A stretch of DNA of 15,233 nt from Tetmemena sp. SeJ-2015 (taxonomy: Eukaryota > Ciliophora > Spirotrichea > Sporadotrichida > Oxytrichidae). Below, in pieces: positions 1 to 7,966 of this stretch. Location: the NCBI GenBank assembly GCA_027382625.1, contig JAJKFJ010002265.1:1-15233 (forward strand), in the 5' to 3' direction. The notes below the pieces were generated by a model. The model saw only the letters and a program-made list of their open reading frames with translations. It did no database searches and was not told the DNA's origin. Each line of letters opens with the position of its first letter. Positions within the stretch are counted from its first letter, which is position 1. The translations under genes were made by a program, and so were the position numbers.

Positions 1-642
1 GAGGAAATTTCTAGGGTTGAGCTAAGAATCCATTGAAAATCACTTGAATCTACTCTGCTAGCATTTCCAGAGCACTCTGCAAGATAGTAGCATAAGAAAC
101 TTGTGTATAAACAAGCCCAGAGAGATTAGAGGAGCTTCTAAGGAAGAGAAGCAATATTTTCAGTGGGTGGGCTAATAAATATTATACGGCCACTATGGCT
201 GCCGAAATATAATCGTTAGAGTCATGACCATCATCAAGACACCAGCAACGAACTCAAAGCAGACAGAGTAAAATTCAGAAATGAGTCTAAGCTTTATTCT
301 CACTCACTAGTGAGTTGAAAGAGATAGAGAGAGAGGATTTATGGATGAGGTCCAGTGGATTTAATGGAGGCCTCTGAAATTTAGAAGACATCATAAATTT
401 AGATGTGGCCGTTAAAATATGAAGATCAACCTAAAATTCAAATCCCTGAACTCTAAGAAGCCCTGCTTCTCCCTAAGGTGCAAGGATAGGACAGTGTCAA
501 TGTCTAAGGTCTCTAAGCATCAGTAGAGTTGATTTGCCACTGTCTTTGCTCAAACCAGTGACTTGGCTCATATTCCAGAGAGCCGCCGTTAAAATGAAGA
601 CATGCCATCTGTGTATTACACTCTTGGCAAATTGTTTGCACT
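1..642. other. non-coding stretch, left edge
   Basis: I see no convincing gene here. Open frames are short on both strands even when only TGA is counted as stop. The stretch is AT- and AG-rich, with a purine run near 315-335. It holds one exact copy of the TTGACANTGTC motif (bottom-strand reading, core 490-498) and a near copy with one mismatch (TTTGCCACTGTC, about 533-544). Its first ~25 bases resemble 5497-5516, entered separately as a direct repeat. Confidence 0.5.
6..170 (+). repeat. diverged direct repeat, copy 1
   Basis: The block around 6-26 reads AATTTCTAGGGTTGAGCTAAG. It matches 5497-5516 (AAATTCTAGGGTTGAACTTA) with few differences. A weaker collinear match follows near 130-160: 'GAGCTTCTAAGGAAGAGAAG' then TTTTCAG, against 'GAGCTAAGGAAGAGGAC' then TTTTCAG near 5633-5665. 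The offset stays close to 5.5 kb, which suggests one old, indel-rich duplication of about 170 bp. Only the first 20-odd bases are clear by eye; the rest is tentative. Confidence 0.4.
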
Positions 643-1035
643 TGTCCCGACCCCTCCCAATCGATTTCGTCAATCCAAACATCCAGGCGCACCTAATATG
701 CACCAAACCATAGCAAATCGAGTAGTTAGACGGAATATATCATTGCCTGGTCGGGGAGATGGGTGGATGTTGAGAAATGGGGTGGACAAACATTTTCAGT
801 CTCGAAATCTCTCAAAACCACTATACCCTTTATATATAGTAGTATAATATACTATAGGTGTTTTCCTGGAAACCAGCAACCTGAAATCAGTCCAAGCAGA
901 ATAACTTTTCATCCAGACCTCGCCCAGAAATTCCAATCATACATTCTTAATGTCGACAGAGTTAGTAATCTAATGAACACATTGTGGATGCTCAGACCTC
1001 ACGTTTGACGAAATCGACTGGGAGGGGTCGGGACA
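643..1035. mobile_element. small MITE-like element with terminal inverted repeats
   Basis: The left end (643-680) begins TGTCCCGACCCCTCCC and continues through ATCGATTTCGTCAA to CCAAAC. The right end (1003-1035) is its reverse complement, with one base change and a four-base difference near the inner end. The arms are about 33-38 bp and the whole unit about 393 bp, the size range of MITEs. The interior is AT-rich around 825-860 and contains the short near-palindrome TAGTATAATATACTA. A frame at 763-1008 (+, 81 codons, ends TGA) lies inside, but it has no recognisable domain and may be chance. No clear target-site duplication was seen, so boundaries may extend a few bases. No transposase is encoded, so movement would need one in trans. 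Confidence 0.55.
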
Positions 1036-2462
1036 GGTGAAGCCTTAGTGTCGACACTGATGGCAGAGTGGACAACCGCAAATGCTAACGGCTGTCTGGG
1101 ACATGGTCAAAATTGCATAAATCCGCAGCCACTGAGCTCCTACTACTCTCGCAAATGTAAGTCTGTACTATTTAGCAGGGAGCATCTTATGAAATAGTAG
1201 AAGTCGCCAGGAGAAGCTGGAGGATGATTCCGATTTAAGGAGCAGGCATTTACACTGGCGGCTAGCTGTTAGACTTATAATTTCAAACTTGAAAACCTAA
1301 CGTGAATAGTAAATTTCAAAGAAGTCTAAATTAACTTCTCAAACTATTCTCTAACTTCAGTGTCAATGTAAAATACTTCATTCACTTCATTCTTTACTCT
1401 GTTATCTCTCTCTTCTCATCTCTCTGCTCTGATTCCTATCAACTCACTCCTATTTCTAGCAGCAGAGATAGATTTGCCATTGTCACAGTCAAATCACAGA
1501 GGCAGAGTGCTGATAGTGGGAGGCACAACCCCGCACCCCTGAGGAACTCAGGAGCAAGGAGCTGTGGAGATCAAACTGGGCAACTCGTCTGTCGAGAACG
1601 AATAGCAGCTCTAATTATGAACTACCCTGCTTATACCAGAAGCAAAGCCCAGCTGATCTCAGACGAACGAACCTCTGCCAGCAAGAGGAGACATAGACTT
1701 ATAACTCAAACCTTGGAACTAAGAACTGCTGACTTACTACAACAGCTCGTCTGCTGACTTACCAACAGCAGTTGACAGTTTGCTGTAAGAGCTCTGTCTG
1801 GACTCGTAGTGTTAAGCACTGGGCCCTTCTCACTCAAACTAGTATGTGTATGTGTCTTAGAGTAGCGAGCAGTCCTTGACACTGTCCAACTCACTCTAAC
1901 TCTATCCAACTTGGGCATTTGACTCTGTCCACACTCAGCCTCCGCCTCAGAGTAGTAGTAGCGAGACGAGGCTCCTCTCTCAAATAAGTAGTGGGGCACT
2001 ATAAGAGTAGTGTGAGCTCTCAATCATTTGACAGTGTCTCAATTTCAATCAACTTACTAAATTTCAAGTAAGAGGGACTTTGTCAAGTGCAGAGGCTGCC
2101 TCTCTCTCTTCTGCTTCTCATTAAATTAATTAAACTCCACCAAATGTAAGAATATGCACATTTCACATCTGGAACTCAGCCTCTGCCATTCTAATAAATA
2201 ATTATAAGGGATGCTCAGCATTTTCGAGAGCGGAAACTGAATATTTAGAAGTTTGGGCTGTGAAGTATATAGGCGCGCTTATAATTCATTGTTTTAAGAT
2301 TACCCGCTGCACTTCTCCTTTAGGAACCTCACTGACTGGTAGTAGATTCGTCTCCCGGCTTTGAATCCGTCTGAACAGGGATTGTTGTACCGCAGTGCCT
2401 GATCACCACTGGCTACACAACCTTATGATGAATGAGAATGTAGCAGGTGATCTTCGGATATG
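1036..2462. other. long intergenic stretch without a supported gene
   Basis: This stretch has short frames only. The longest is bottom-strand 2023-1706 (105 codons, starting after a TGA with no good ATG), and I do not accept it. Two exact TTGACANTGTC motifs lie at cores 1878-1886 and 2030-2038. Several looser relatives are present, for example TTTGCCATTGTC near 1470 and TTTGACTCTGTCC near 1918. A pyrimidine-rich run lies at about 1376-1440. TTATAA-type AT clusters occur near 1275, 2200 and 2279 without an evident downstream gene. Confidence 0.45.
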
Positions 2463-2653
2463 ATAGTTTGCCCAACGCCGCCCTGGATAATTTAGTTTGC
2501 ACTTACCTGGATAAGTTAGAATGCTTAAAATGTAAACATCACATTCTATTAATGTGAAACCACTAGCAAGATTAAATGAGAGCAATTTGAGATTGAACTC
2601 AAAGTCGAAACAGAATGGAAAATAGAAGAAGCCAGCTTTATCAACTCTCAGAG

Positions 2654-2726
2654 GTAAGTAAATGACCAGCCAGCGGTCGCTCTATATTTTAGTTCATTTT
2701 CCTTTTCACTTGATCTTTTTATGTAG
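2654..2726 (+). other. putative intron 1 (73 nt)
   Basis: This segment begins GTAAGT and ends TTTTTATGTAG, immediately followed by GT. It is more T-rich than its flanks toward the 3' end. Its size suits short ciliate introns. Removing it keeps the model frame open (13 codons before, 35 after). The second intron-like segment nearby has the same TATGTAG|GT acceptor, which is the best argument that both are real. Confidence 0.4.
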
Positions 2727-2831
2727 GTACCCTTGAGATAACGGCAGATACTCAAATTAAGTCGAAGTAAATGCAAAAGCTTCAAGAGAGACAAGAGCAA
2801 GTGCGAGCCAGACCGTGACGATGTCAGCAGA

Positions 2832-2907
2832 GTAAACTTTTCAATTTCTTTCATCTAAATTTATAAGCTGGCCAATATTTCTTCCTTTCTGTACTTCTGT
2901 TATGTAG
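2832..2907 (+). other. putative intron 2 (76 nt)
   Basis: This segment begins GTAAAC, has a T-rich body and ends TGTTATGTAG followed by GT, matching the acceptor of the intron at 2654-2726. Splicing joins codons in phase 0 (GTC AGC AGA | GTT GCT GAC). A germline internal eliminated sequence is a possible alternative, but the GT...AG ends favour an intron. Confidence 0.4.
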
Positions 2908-3478
2908 GTTGCTGACATCGAGATCACCACTGGACTCCGCCAAGCCACTCTAAGCCTGTACTGGACTATCGCCTGATACACAGAAGCCAATGACAATGCC
3001 AAACTCTAGAAATTTGACACTGACCAAAGACAACTGCACCATCAAGCCCTCGAGGACATAGTCAAGAGATGTGAGCCCAACTAAATGAAAACACAGTCTA
3101 ATGAGTGTATGCCCCATGGAAAAGAGTGAGGAGGAGCGAGTCAACGTCAAATCAGAGAATTAATGAGCAAGACTCCCAGTAGAGATGCGAACTACCTATT
3201 TATTGAAGGTAGCTTGAATGAAAAGTTAGAAGTAAATTCTTTTGAATGCTGGTCTGAGTAGAAGAGGCGCTAACTCTATAAATTGAAGAAGCTCTACTTT
3301 ATTGAAAAGAAGTTTAGATTTGAGAGTAGAGACAAATTTATATTGCTTCTAGCATTTGAAAAGAGAGAGAGGATGTTGTCTGAGAGTTGAGAGCTGGAGA
3401 TTTGTATTATTTGCTCTGTTGAAATGGAAGAAGTCAGATCTCAATAATTTTACACTGACACCCACCCAACCACCCACG

Positions 3479-3953
3479 TGTACAGTGTTTCCTTTGACAT
3501 GAGATAGATTCTATGACTGAGTAGTGATTAATGCTGAGCAAGGTCTGAGATAAGTAGCTGAGCAAGTCAATGACAAGTACTGCTGAGTTTGCTAGAGTAC
3601 AAGAGTTAGAGAGAAGTATACTTACAGTTGAGATAGTTGCCACTGATTTGACTTTGTCCCTGATATCACAAGTCTCTCCTCTCTATGAAAGTATAAGCGT
3701 AGATGTAATCTTACCTGTGTGAGTAGTGAAGAATGCTTGGACAGTAGCAAATGAGTTGTGTGTGAGTGAATAGTTAAGCGCTAGTAAGTTTAGAATGAGT
3801 TAAGTTAGAAGTAACGAGTGCAAGTAGTTAAAGACAAGTGAAGATGGATAAGAGAGATTGGTATCAATCAAAGATTAAGGAAGCTGCGATAACATAGAGT
3901 TGCTTGAGAATATAGATACAAGTATAGAAATGCAGAGCTGCAGAGAGAAGAGC
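3479..3953. other. AG-rich intergenic stretch
   Basis: No supported gene. The bottom strand stays free of TGA for much of 3714-2866 when TAA and TAG are read through. It also has splice-like GTAAG signals at 3714 and 3625, but its hydrophobic, leucine-rich translation looks like the shadow of purine-rich top-strand DNA. A looser motif relative, TTTGACTTTGTCC, lies near 3648. The 3' end of the bottom-strand 315-aa gene abuts the right side. Confidence 0.35.
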
Positions 3954-4901
3954 TCACATCTAGTCAGGATTGCTCTTAGGCTCTTCTGCTTAGAGTGATT
4001 GCTTACTTCTGAAGAACTCGTCCCTTATCAGCATAAGTTGCTTGTCAATGTCAAGTCTCGTGCAGTGGCATTTCAAGGTTTGATCGTGAAAATGAAACTT
4101 GCCAACTTTCTTGACACAGTACTTCAGTGTTCGAGCAAGTAAGATGCCAGTCCTTGGATGGTCGATGTGTCTGATCAAGTCTCTGTACTGTGTGCAGAGG
4201 ATGTAGTCTGCAGTCGTGATAGTGAAGAAAGGAATTTGACACTGTCTCTGAGTGAAAGGTATCTCTCTGCCTCGAATGCCCTCCTTGTATGGATTCATCA
4301 GTATGCACTTCCTATTATTGATATAGACACGGATATCAGAGCTAGGTGGCATGTAGTATCCTTCCACGCACTTGACTTCGACTGGAGTTGAGATGAGAGG
4401 AATACCGAATGGTTGCTTCTTTGATCTCTCTCGCTCTCTATCAAAGCTCTTGTTGATTAAATCTGAAGCTTCCGCTGAATTCAAGAAGGGGAACTCTTCT
4501 TCCTCCACGTCTCTCCAGTGATAGTTCTCTTCTTGATTATGTCGCAGGTAGTAGAGTAGATCCTTGAGTATGTCTGTGTCATGAGGCTTGATCGTGCTTT
4601 CAGAGGTCATGCAGTATTCTTGAAGAGCAAGATAGAGTAGAGTAGTGTTGAAAGGAGATTAGTTAATCAAGAAGTCAACCACTGAGCTTTTCCAAGGATA
4701 GCAACCCTTTATAGGAGATCGCACGATGATCTCTACAAAGCTCATCTTGTAAGAACCTTGCTCGCTCTTGATTTGAGAGTAAGCAGTACATTCTCTATAC
4801 TCTCGCTCACAAAGTATGTTGAAGGTAAAAGTTGTGGGAGGTAAGAGTGGATCCATACCTTCTGGTCCGTAGGCTATCTCTTTGTACAAGTTTGACTCCA
4901 T
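3954..4901 (-). CDS. unknown 315-aa protein with C-terminal Cys/His cluster
   Basis: ATG at 4901 and TGA at 3954-3956 give 315 residues. Two TAA codons (residues 81 and 304) and one TAG near the end are read as Gln. Under the standard code this gene breaks into two unlinked ORFs. The protein is acidic around 125-140 (WRDVEEEEF) and basic near 155-165 (DRERERSKKQ). Near the C-terminus a cluster C262, H270, H272, C278, C280 could bind a metal ion. No signal peptide or membrane span is apparent. I do not recognise the family. It is transcribed away from the transposase gene across a 1.04-kb gap, and both proteins start MESN. This suggests they belong to one element, as in telomere-bearing elements where a transposase travels with two accessory genes. 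That link is inference. Confidence 0.75.
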
Positions 4902-4909
4902 CTCGTTAG

Positions 4910-4957
4910 CTTACACTGTCGCGGTCTTGTTTCTACTCAGTCTAATAATTAATTATA
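4910..4957 (-). promoter_or_regulatory. TATA-like box and motif half upstream of the 315-aa gene
   Basis: On the bottom strand CTTATAATTAATTATTAG (about 4941-4958) lies roughly 45-55 bases before the ATG at 4901. Nearer the start (about 4911-4926) is GACCGCGACAGTGTAAG, a near match to the GCGGACANTGTCAAA motif of the window. The gene-proximal position suggests a control site. Function is inferred. Confidence 0.3.
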
Positions 4958-5435
4958 AGGTGTAGATTCAGAATTAACATGTAGGGTAAAGATCGTAAGC
5001 GTAATCTGAAAGAGATACCCCTTCAAAGATTTCCAGAGGTACTCGTAAATTTCCTTACTTTGACCAAGATTTCAGGGAAACTACCTCTGTTTTACCCTGT
5101 CTTGCTAGTTCCCCTGCTGTGGTCCTGTTGCCAATGACTCTGATAGTAGATTACAATGCCTATAGTCATAATCAAACAAGTACGGGACAACGGCAAGCTG
5201 CTAGCTGAATGAGAAGGGTCTTCCAAGATTTTCAAGGGTGGTCCTGAAATCCCAAACTTGCCCGAAATTTAGACTCTGGTTTTGAGGAGACCCTTACAGG
5301 AAACAAAATTTTCTCCTCCGACCTCCTAGTGACCAGACCCTAACTATAGGGAAACATCATTATCTATACTCTAGTTATTTAAAATAGCAACAGAGAGTTT
5401 ACCAAGTGATGGGAAGGTGGTGAGCTGAGAGTGGT

Positions 5436-5495
5436 CATTTGACACTGTCCGAGCCGATTTGACAATGTCCGCGCCGATTTGACACTGTCATAGGC
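5436..5495 (+). repeat. three tandem 20-bp units with TTTGACANTGTC
   Basis: Units 5436-5455, 5456-5475 and 5476-5495 each read (C/G)ATTTGACANTGTCCGNGCC or close. The variable base is C, A, C. The period is exactly 20 bp, about two helical turns, so the palindromic cores (5441-5449, 5461-5469, 5481-5489) face the same side of the helix. The third unit loses the CCGNGCC tail (ATAGG instead). The array lies about 450 bp upstream of the transposase ATG and 540 bp upstream of the divergent gene. It looks like a cluster of protein-binding sites. Confidence 0.75.
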
Positions 5496-5496
5496 A

Positions 5497-5667
5497 AAAT
5501 TCTAGGGTTGAACTTAGATTTTCAAGGTAGTTCATGCTGGATCGTCCTTCTACTACTGGAATACAGTAGCTAGGTATCATAACATAGTATGTGAGTAAGA
5601 ATTTATAGGACCATCAAAGATCTGAGCAAGTGTTGAGCTAAGGAAGAGGACTTCGTCAAGTTTTCAG
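5497..5667 (+). repeat. diverged direct repeat, copy 2
   Basis: Partner of the copy at 6-170. The clearest part is TTCTAGGGTTGA followed by ACTTAG (5499-5516), directly after the motif array. A second weak match lies at about 5633-5665. It separates the array from the transposase promoter. Confidence 0.4.
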
Positions 5668-5931
5668 AGTCGAAGTTGAGTTTAGAGGTACTTTCACTTT
5701 TGAAAACTCAAGATGAGTACGACTTTGTCAAATCGAGATCATGATCTTAGCTTGCTCATCTTAAATTCCTTGATCTTGATCTTTAGAAGCATAGATTGCC
5801 ACTTACAGGTAGGTCAGTGTAAAGTTGAGATGCTTGCTCTGAAATCCAAGACATAGACAATTGAAAAGTACTATGTTCAGTTTAACCTTGCCTCTCTCCG
5901 TAGTTAATATGCTCTTCGCTTGATCAAAGGT

Positions 5932-5937
5932 TATAAT
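5932..5937 (+). promoter_or_regulatory. TATAAT-like box before the transposase
   Basis: GGTTATAATC lies directly before the ATG at 5945. The inverted transposase copy also has GATTATAATC upstream of its own ATG candidate (bottom strand, near 9835-9845). Its sharing by two otherwise different 5' flanks suggests it is functional. Assignment as TATA box or leader signal is inference. Confidence 0.3.
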
Positions 5938-5944
5938 CTATTAA

Positions 5945-7426
5945 ATGGAGTCTAACTCTAACAGACAGAGAGCTCAAGGTGCTGGACAGTCCAACGCATA
6001 GTACCCTTCGGTAGAATCATAGAGCTCTCGCTCCTTCAAGTCAGTGCTAAGTAACGAATTCCTAAGTTAGATAAGTTAGCAGGAGTTCAAAGCTAGCAAC
6101 ATCAAGGTATAGGACAAGAAGGTGATCAAGTGGACTCCAGTCGTGCTAGGCACAAACTTTCCACGCACTATCAAGTAGAAGAAGCTCAACTACTCTACAG
6201 AGTACCTGCTCAACTCGGGAGAAGCGCCAGCTATCTTGAATCCACTGCCCGACTGTCCAATACTTAGCTTGCCTCTAGTGGAGATTCAGAGTTATCTTGA
6301 AAGCTTGCTCGATCTCAAAAGTCTGAGTGACGATGATTCTCTATGCATCTACCTAGAATAGTACCTGCGCTCTCTAAGACAGAGGCAAGTTGACAATGTC
6401 AACACAGCACAGATGTTACGAGCAGATCCTCTCCAACTCAAGAAGTGCGAGCAGGTGTGGAGAGAGTTCCAGCAGTTCATGGAGAGAGAAGAGATCAACA
6501 GAGAGCTCGCACTCAAGATTCCAGTGAGCTCGATTCAACCACAGCCCTTCCCTCTAAATCGGAGGCGAGAAGCTAAGTTAGAGTCTAAGAAGAGGAAAGT
6601 AGTGTAGCTCTACTCAGAACAAGGAACTAAGCCAAGATTGATTGCGAAGGAACTCAGTTTAAGCAGAGAGGTAGTTTACAGTGTCCTCAGACAGTTCAAG
6701 GCCAAGGACAAGCGCAAAGAACTCAAGGCTAAGTCAATCAAGAAGTAGCCACCTCCACCTTTGAGAAGCAATCCCATCTTGATAAGAGCAATCACACTTG
6801 TCATAGAGAAGCTGGGCATCTATCACATGAACGCCAAGAAGATTATTCAAGAGCTGGAGGAGCTCAAGCAGAGTGAAGCAGAGTTCAGAGACTTGCACGT
6901 GCCAAGTCCAGCGAGCGTTATCAGAATCTTGAAGTCCAGCTTCTATCTCAAGTTCGGCAAGACTTCTAAAGCCAACCCCAAGTATAGAGATCCATCTTTC
7001 AACGAGAAAAGACTGTGGGTGAGTAGACTGCTAGCGCAGTTCTTTGCAGAGGATGCACTGATCATAAGTATTGACGAGAGCAACTTCAGGTCTGACTACT
7101 TGCCTCCGAAGCAGTGGAGCTTCGACCAGTCTGTCATTCAGAGAGTTGAGAGTGGATTCGCGCAAGCAGAGAGAACTAAGACAGAGCAAGTGACATTCTT
7201 CTCAACTCAGCCTGAAACTAGAGAGCAAGGCTCGGACAAAGACAAGCGCAGTGAGTTCAGAAGAGTGAAGACAACTTTTGGAAGAGAGACACTGTCAAAT
7301 GCTGTGCAAGGTCCTCTTCAGAGAGTGAGAGCAGAGAGAACTCAGAGAGAGGAGAGTAAAGAGACTCAGAGAGTCAAGGTAAGATAGAGCTCACTCAACT
7401 TTTTAGAGAGAGGCCAAGGAACTTGA
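5945..7426 (+). CDS. Tc1/mariner/IS630-type transposase, catalytic domain apparently truncated
   Basis: ATG 5945 to TGA 7424-7426 gives 493 residues with about ten in-frame TAG codons read as Gln. An N-terminal region of ~215 residues ends in a basic run (RRREAKLESKKRKVV). A helix-turn-helix follows around 221-245 (TKPRLIAKELSLSREVVYSV), then a second helical region 255-330. The first catalytic aspartate is D377 in IISIDESNFRS, the usual strand-1 motif of DDE/D transposases, followed by a WSF motif. After about residue 397 the family pattern stops. The rest is Arg/Glu/Gln-rich low complexity (for example RTQREESKETQR), and I find no second Asp motif or final Glu/Asp. The protein is therefore probably inactive as read, or its 3' half lies elsewhere, as in scrambled germline genes. 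In ciliates such transposases act in germline DNA excision. Confidence 0.75.
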
Positions 7427-7935
7427 CAGTGACTCAGCTCTTAGAACTCCTCAGCTCAGAACTAAGACAGCTCGCCAGACTTAGCTCTCACCTATCCCTG
7501 AAATCACCGAGAGCAACTCGAAACAGTTGAGCATGAGTAAGAAGTTCAGTCAGTTGAAGCTAGACTCGAGCAGAAAGGTTTCACAGAGTGTGGTTACAAC
7601 TCCAACGAGGTCACTCTACTAGTTCACACCGCTGACAGTGAAAATGAAAGCACTGCGCCTGAAATCTACCTCCAGCAAGCTGAGCGTACAGCTAGACCTT
7701 GAAGATGAGCAAAGCTCTCGCCACTTAGTTCCTCGTCGACTTCGATTTGTCAGTGACAGTCCAAGACAGCGCAGCTGTAAGTAAAGTTGAGAGTTGACTT
7801 GAAAGTAGAGTAGGAGGAGAGTCCAGGTCAAGAGCAAGATGACAAAGTGCAACAGCTCTACAGATCTATCGAGCAGCTCAAGATTGAACTGGCAGAGTTC
7901 TTGGGTGAGCAGGGCATGAAGATGCGTGAGCTCTC
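6040..7935 (+). repeat. inverted repeat 1, left (cleaner) arm
   Basis: This arm carries the transposase from about codon 32 to beyond its stop. It pairs with 7963-9727 on the opposite strand. Anchor pairs are GGGTGAGCAGGGCATGAAG (7903-7921) with its complement at 7977-7995, the catalytic region near 7075-7110 with 8745-8790, and 6035-6050 with 9714-9727. The reading frame is intact in this arm only. Confidence 0.85.
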
Positions 7936-7966
7936 GGGAAACTTGTACTGTATTTCTCTTACTTGA
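7329..7966 (+). pseudogene. coding-like 3' region in shifted frames
   Basis: Downstream of and overlapping the transposase end, one frame is open from 7329 to TGA 7788-7790 (SDSALRTPQLRTKTARQ ... DLEDEQSSRHLVPRRLRF). A different frame runs 7757-7966 (DDKVQQLYRSIEQLKIELAE ... GEQGMKMRELS, a likely coiled coil). Codon choice matches the other genes, so this was probably one Ser/Arg-rich, coiled-coil C-terminal extension or a separate gene, now broken by small indels. The product is not recognised. Whether the breaks are biological or base errors cannot be told here. Confidence 0.4.
7936..7962. other. short loop of inverted repeat 1
   Basis: About 27 bases separate the two ~1.9-kb arms. Such a near-perfect giant hairpin with a tiny loop is hard to keep in replicating DNA. 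It is a known product of fold-back priming during strand-displacing amplification and of template-switch read chimeras. Confidence 0.6.

Larger units (their letters stand above)
2615..3478 (+). pseudogene. possible spliced or decayed coding region, unknown product
   Basis: Codon texture between 2727 and 3160 resembles the real genes of the window, with many GCC, GAC, CTC, ATC and AAG codons when TAA and TAG are read as Gln. One model starts at ATG 2615 and splices out 2654-2726 and 2832-2907. It then reads VADIEITTGLRQATLSLYW up to a TGA at 2974-2976. Past that TGA the same frame stays coding-like (KLQKFDTDQRQLHHQALEDI, a probable coiled coil) to another TGA near 3130, then a further open stretch to about 3390. 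Other frames of exons 1 and 2 are equally plausible (TLEITADTQIKSKQ in exon 2), so the exact model is uncertain. The in-frame TGA codons suggest decay or base errors. Product not recognised. Confidence 0.3.
4902..5944. other. divergent intergenic region between the 315-aa gene and the transposase
   Basis: No gene is seen. Notable contents are the three-copy 20-bp motif array (5436-5495), the second copy of the direct repeat (from 5497) and an AT-rich segment with TTATAATC just before the transposase start. Both flanking genes read outward, so their promoters should lie here. Confidence 0.55.

Noticed and set aside
763..1008. 81-codon ORF inside the MITE-like element
   Set aside because: There is no conserved motif, and such length is expected by chance when only TGA stops.
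1706..2023. 105-codon bottom-strand ORF
   Set aside because: It opens directly after a TGA with no good ATG, has a Ser/Thr-rich shadow-like translation and no domain, and lies in a region of simple composition.
2335..2400. tRNA-like text (GACTGGTAGTAG ... TTTGAATCC)
   Set aside because: No cloverleaf could be drawn: the acceptor and anticodon stems do not pair.
3450..3480. CCCACCCAACCACCCAC run as a G-quadruplex or minisatellite
   Set aside because: Too short and irregular; only C pairs and triplets over about 20 bases.
2866..3714. Long TGA-free bottom-strand frame with splice-like GTAAG sites
   Set aside because: The leucine- and phenylalanine-rich translation mirrors a purine-rich top strand. 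With one stop codon, a frame of this length is not rare enough to trust, and the top strand has better codon texture and introns.
5436..5495. CRISPR-like array
   Set aside because: Units are 20 bp with no unique spacers, there are only three, and the setting is eukaryotic.
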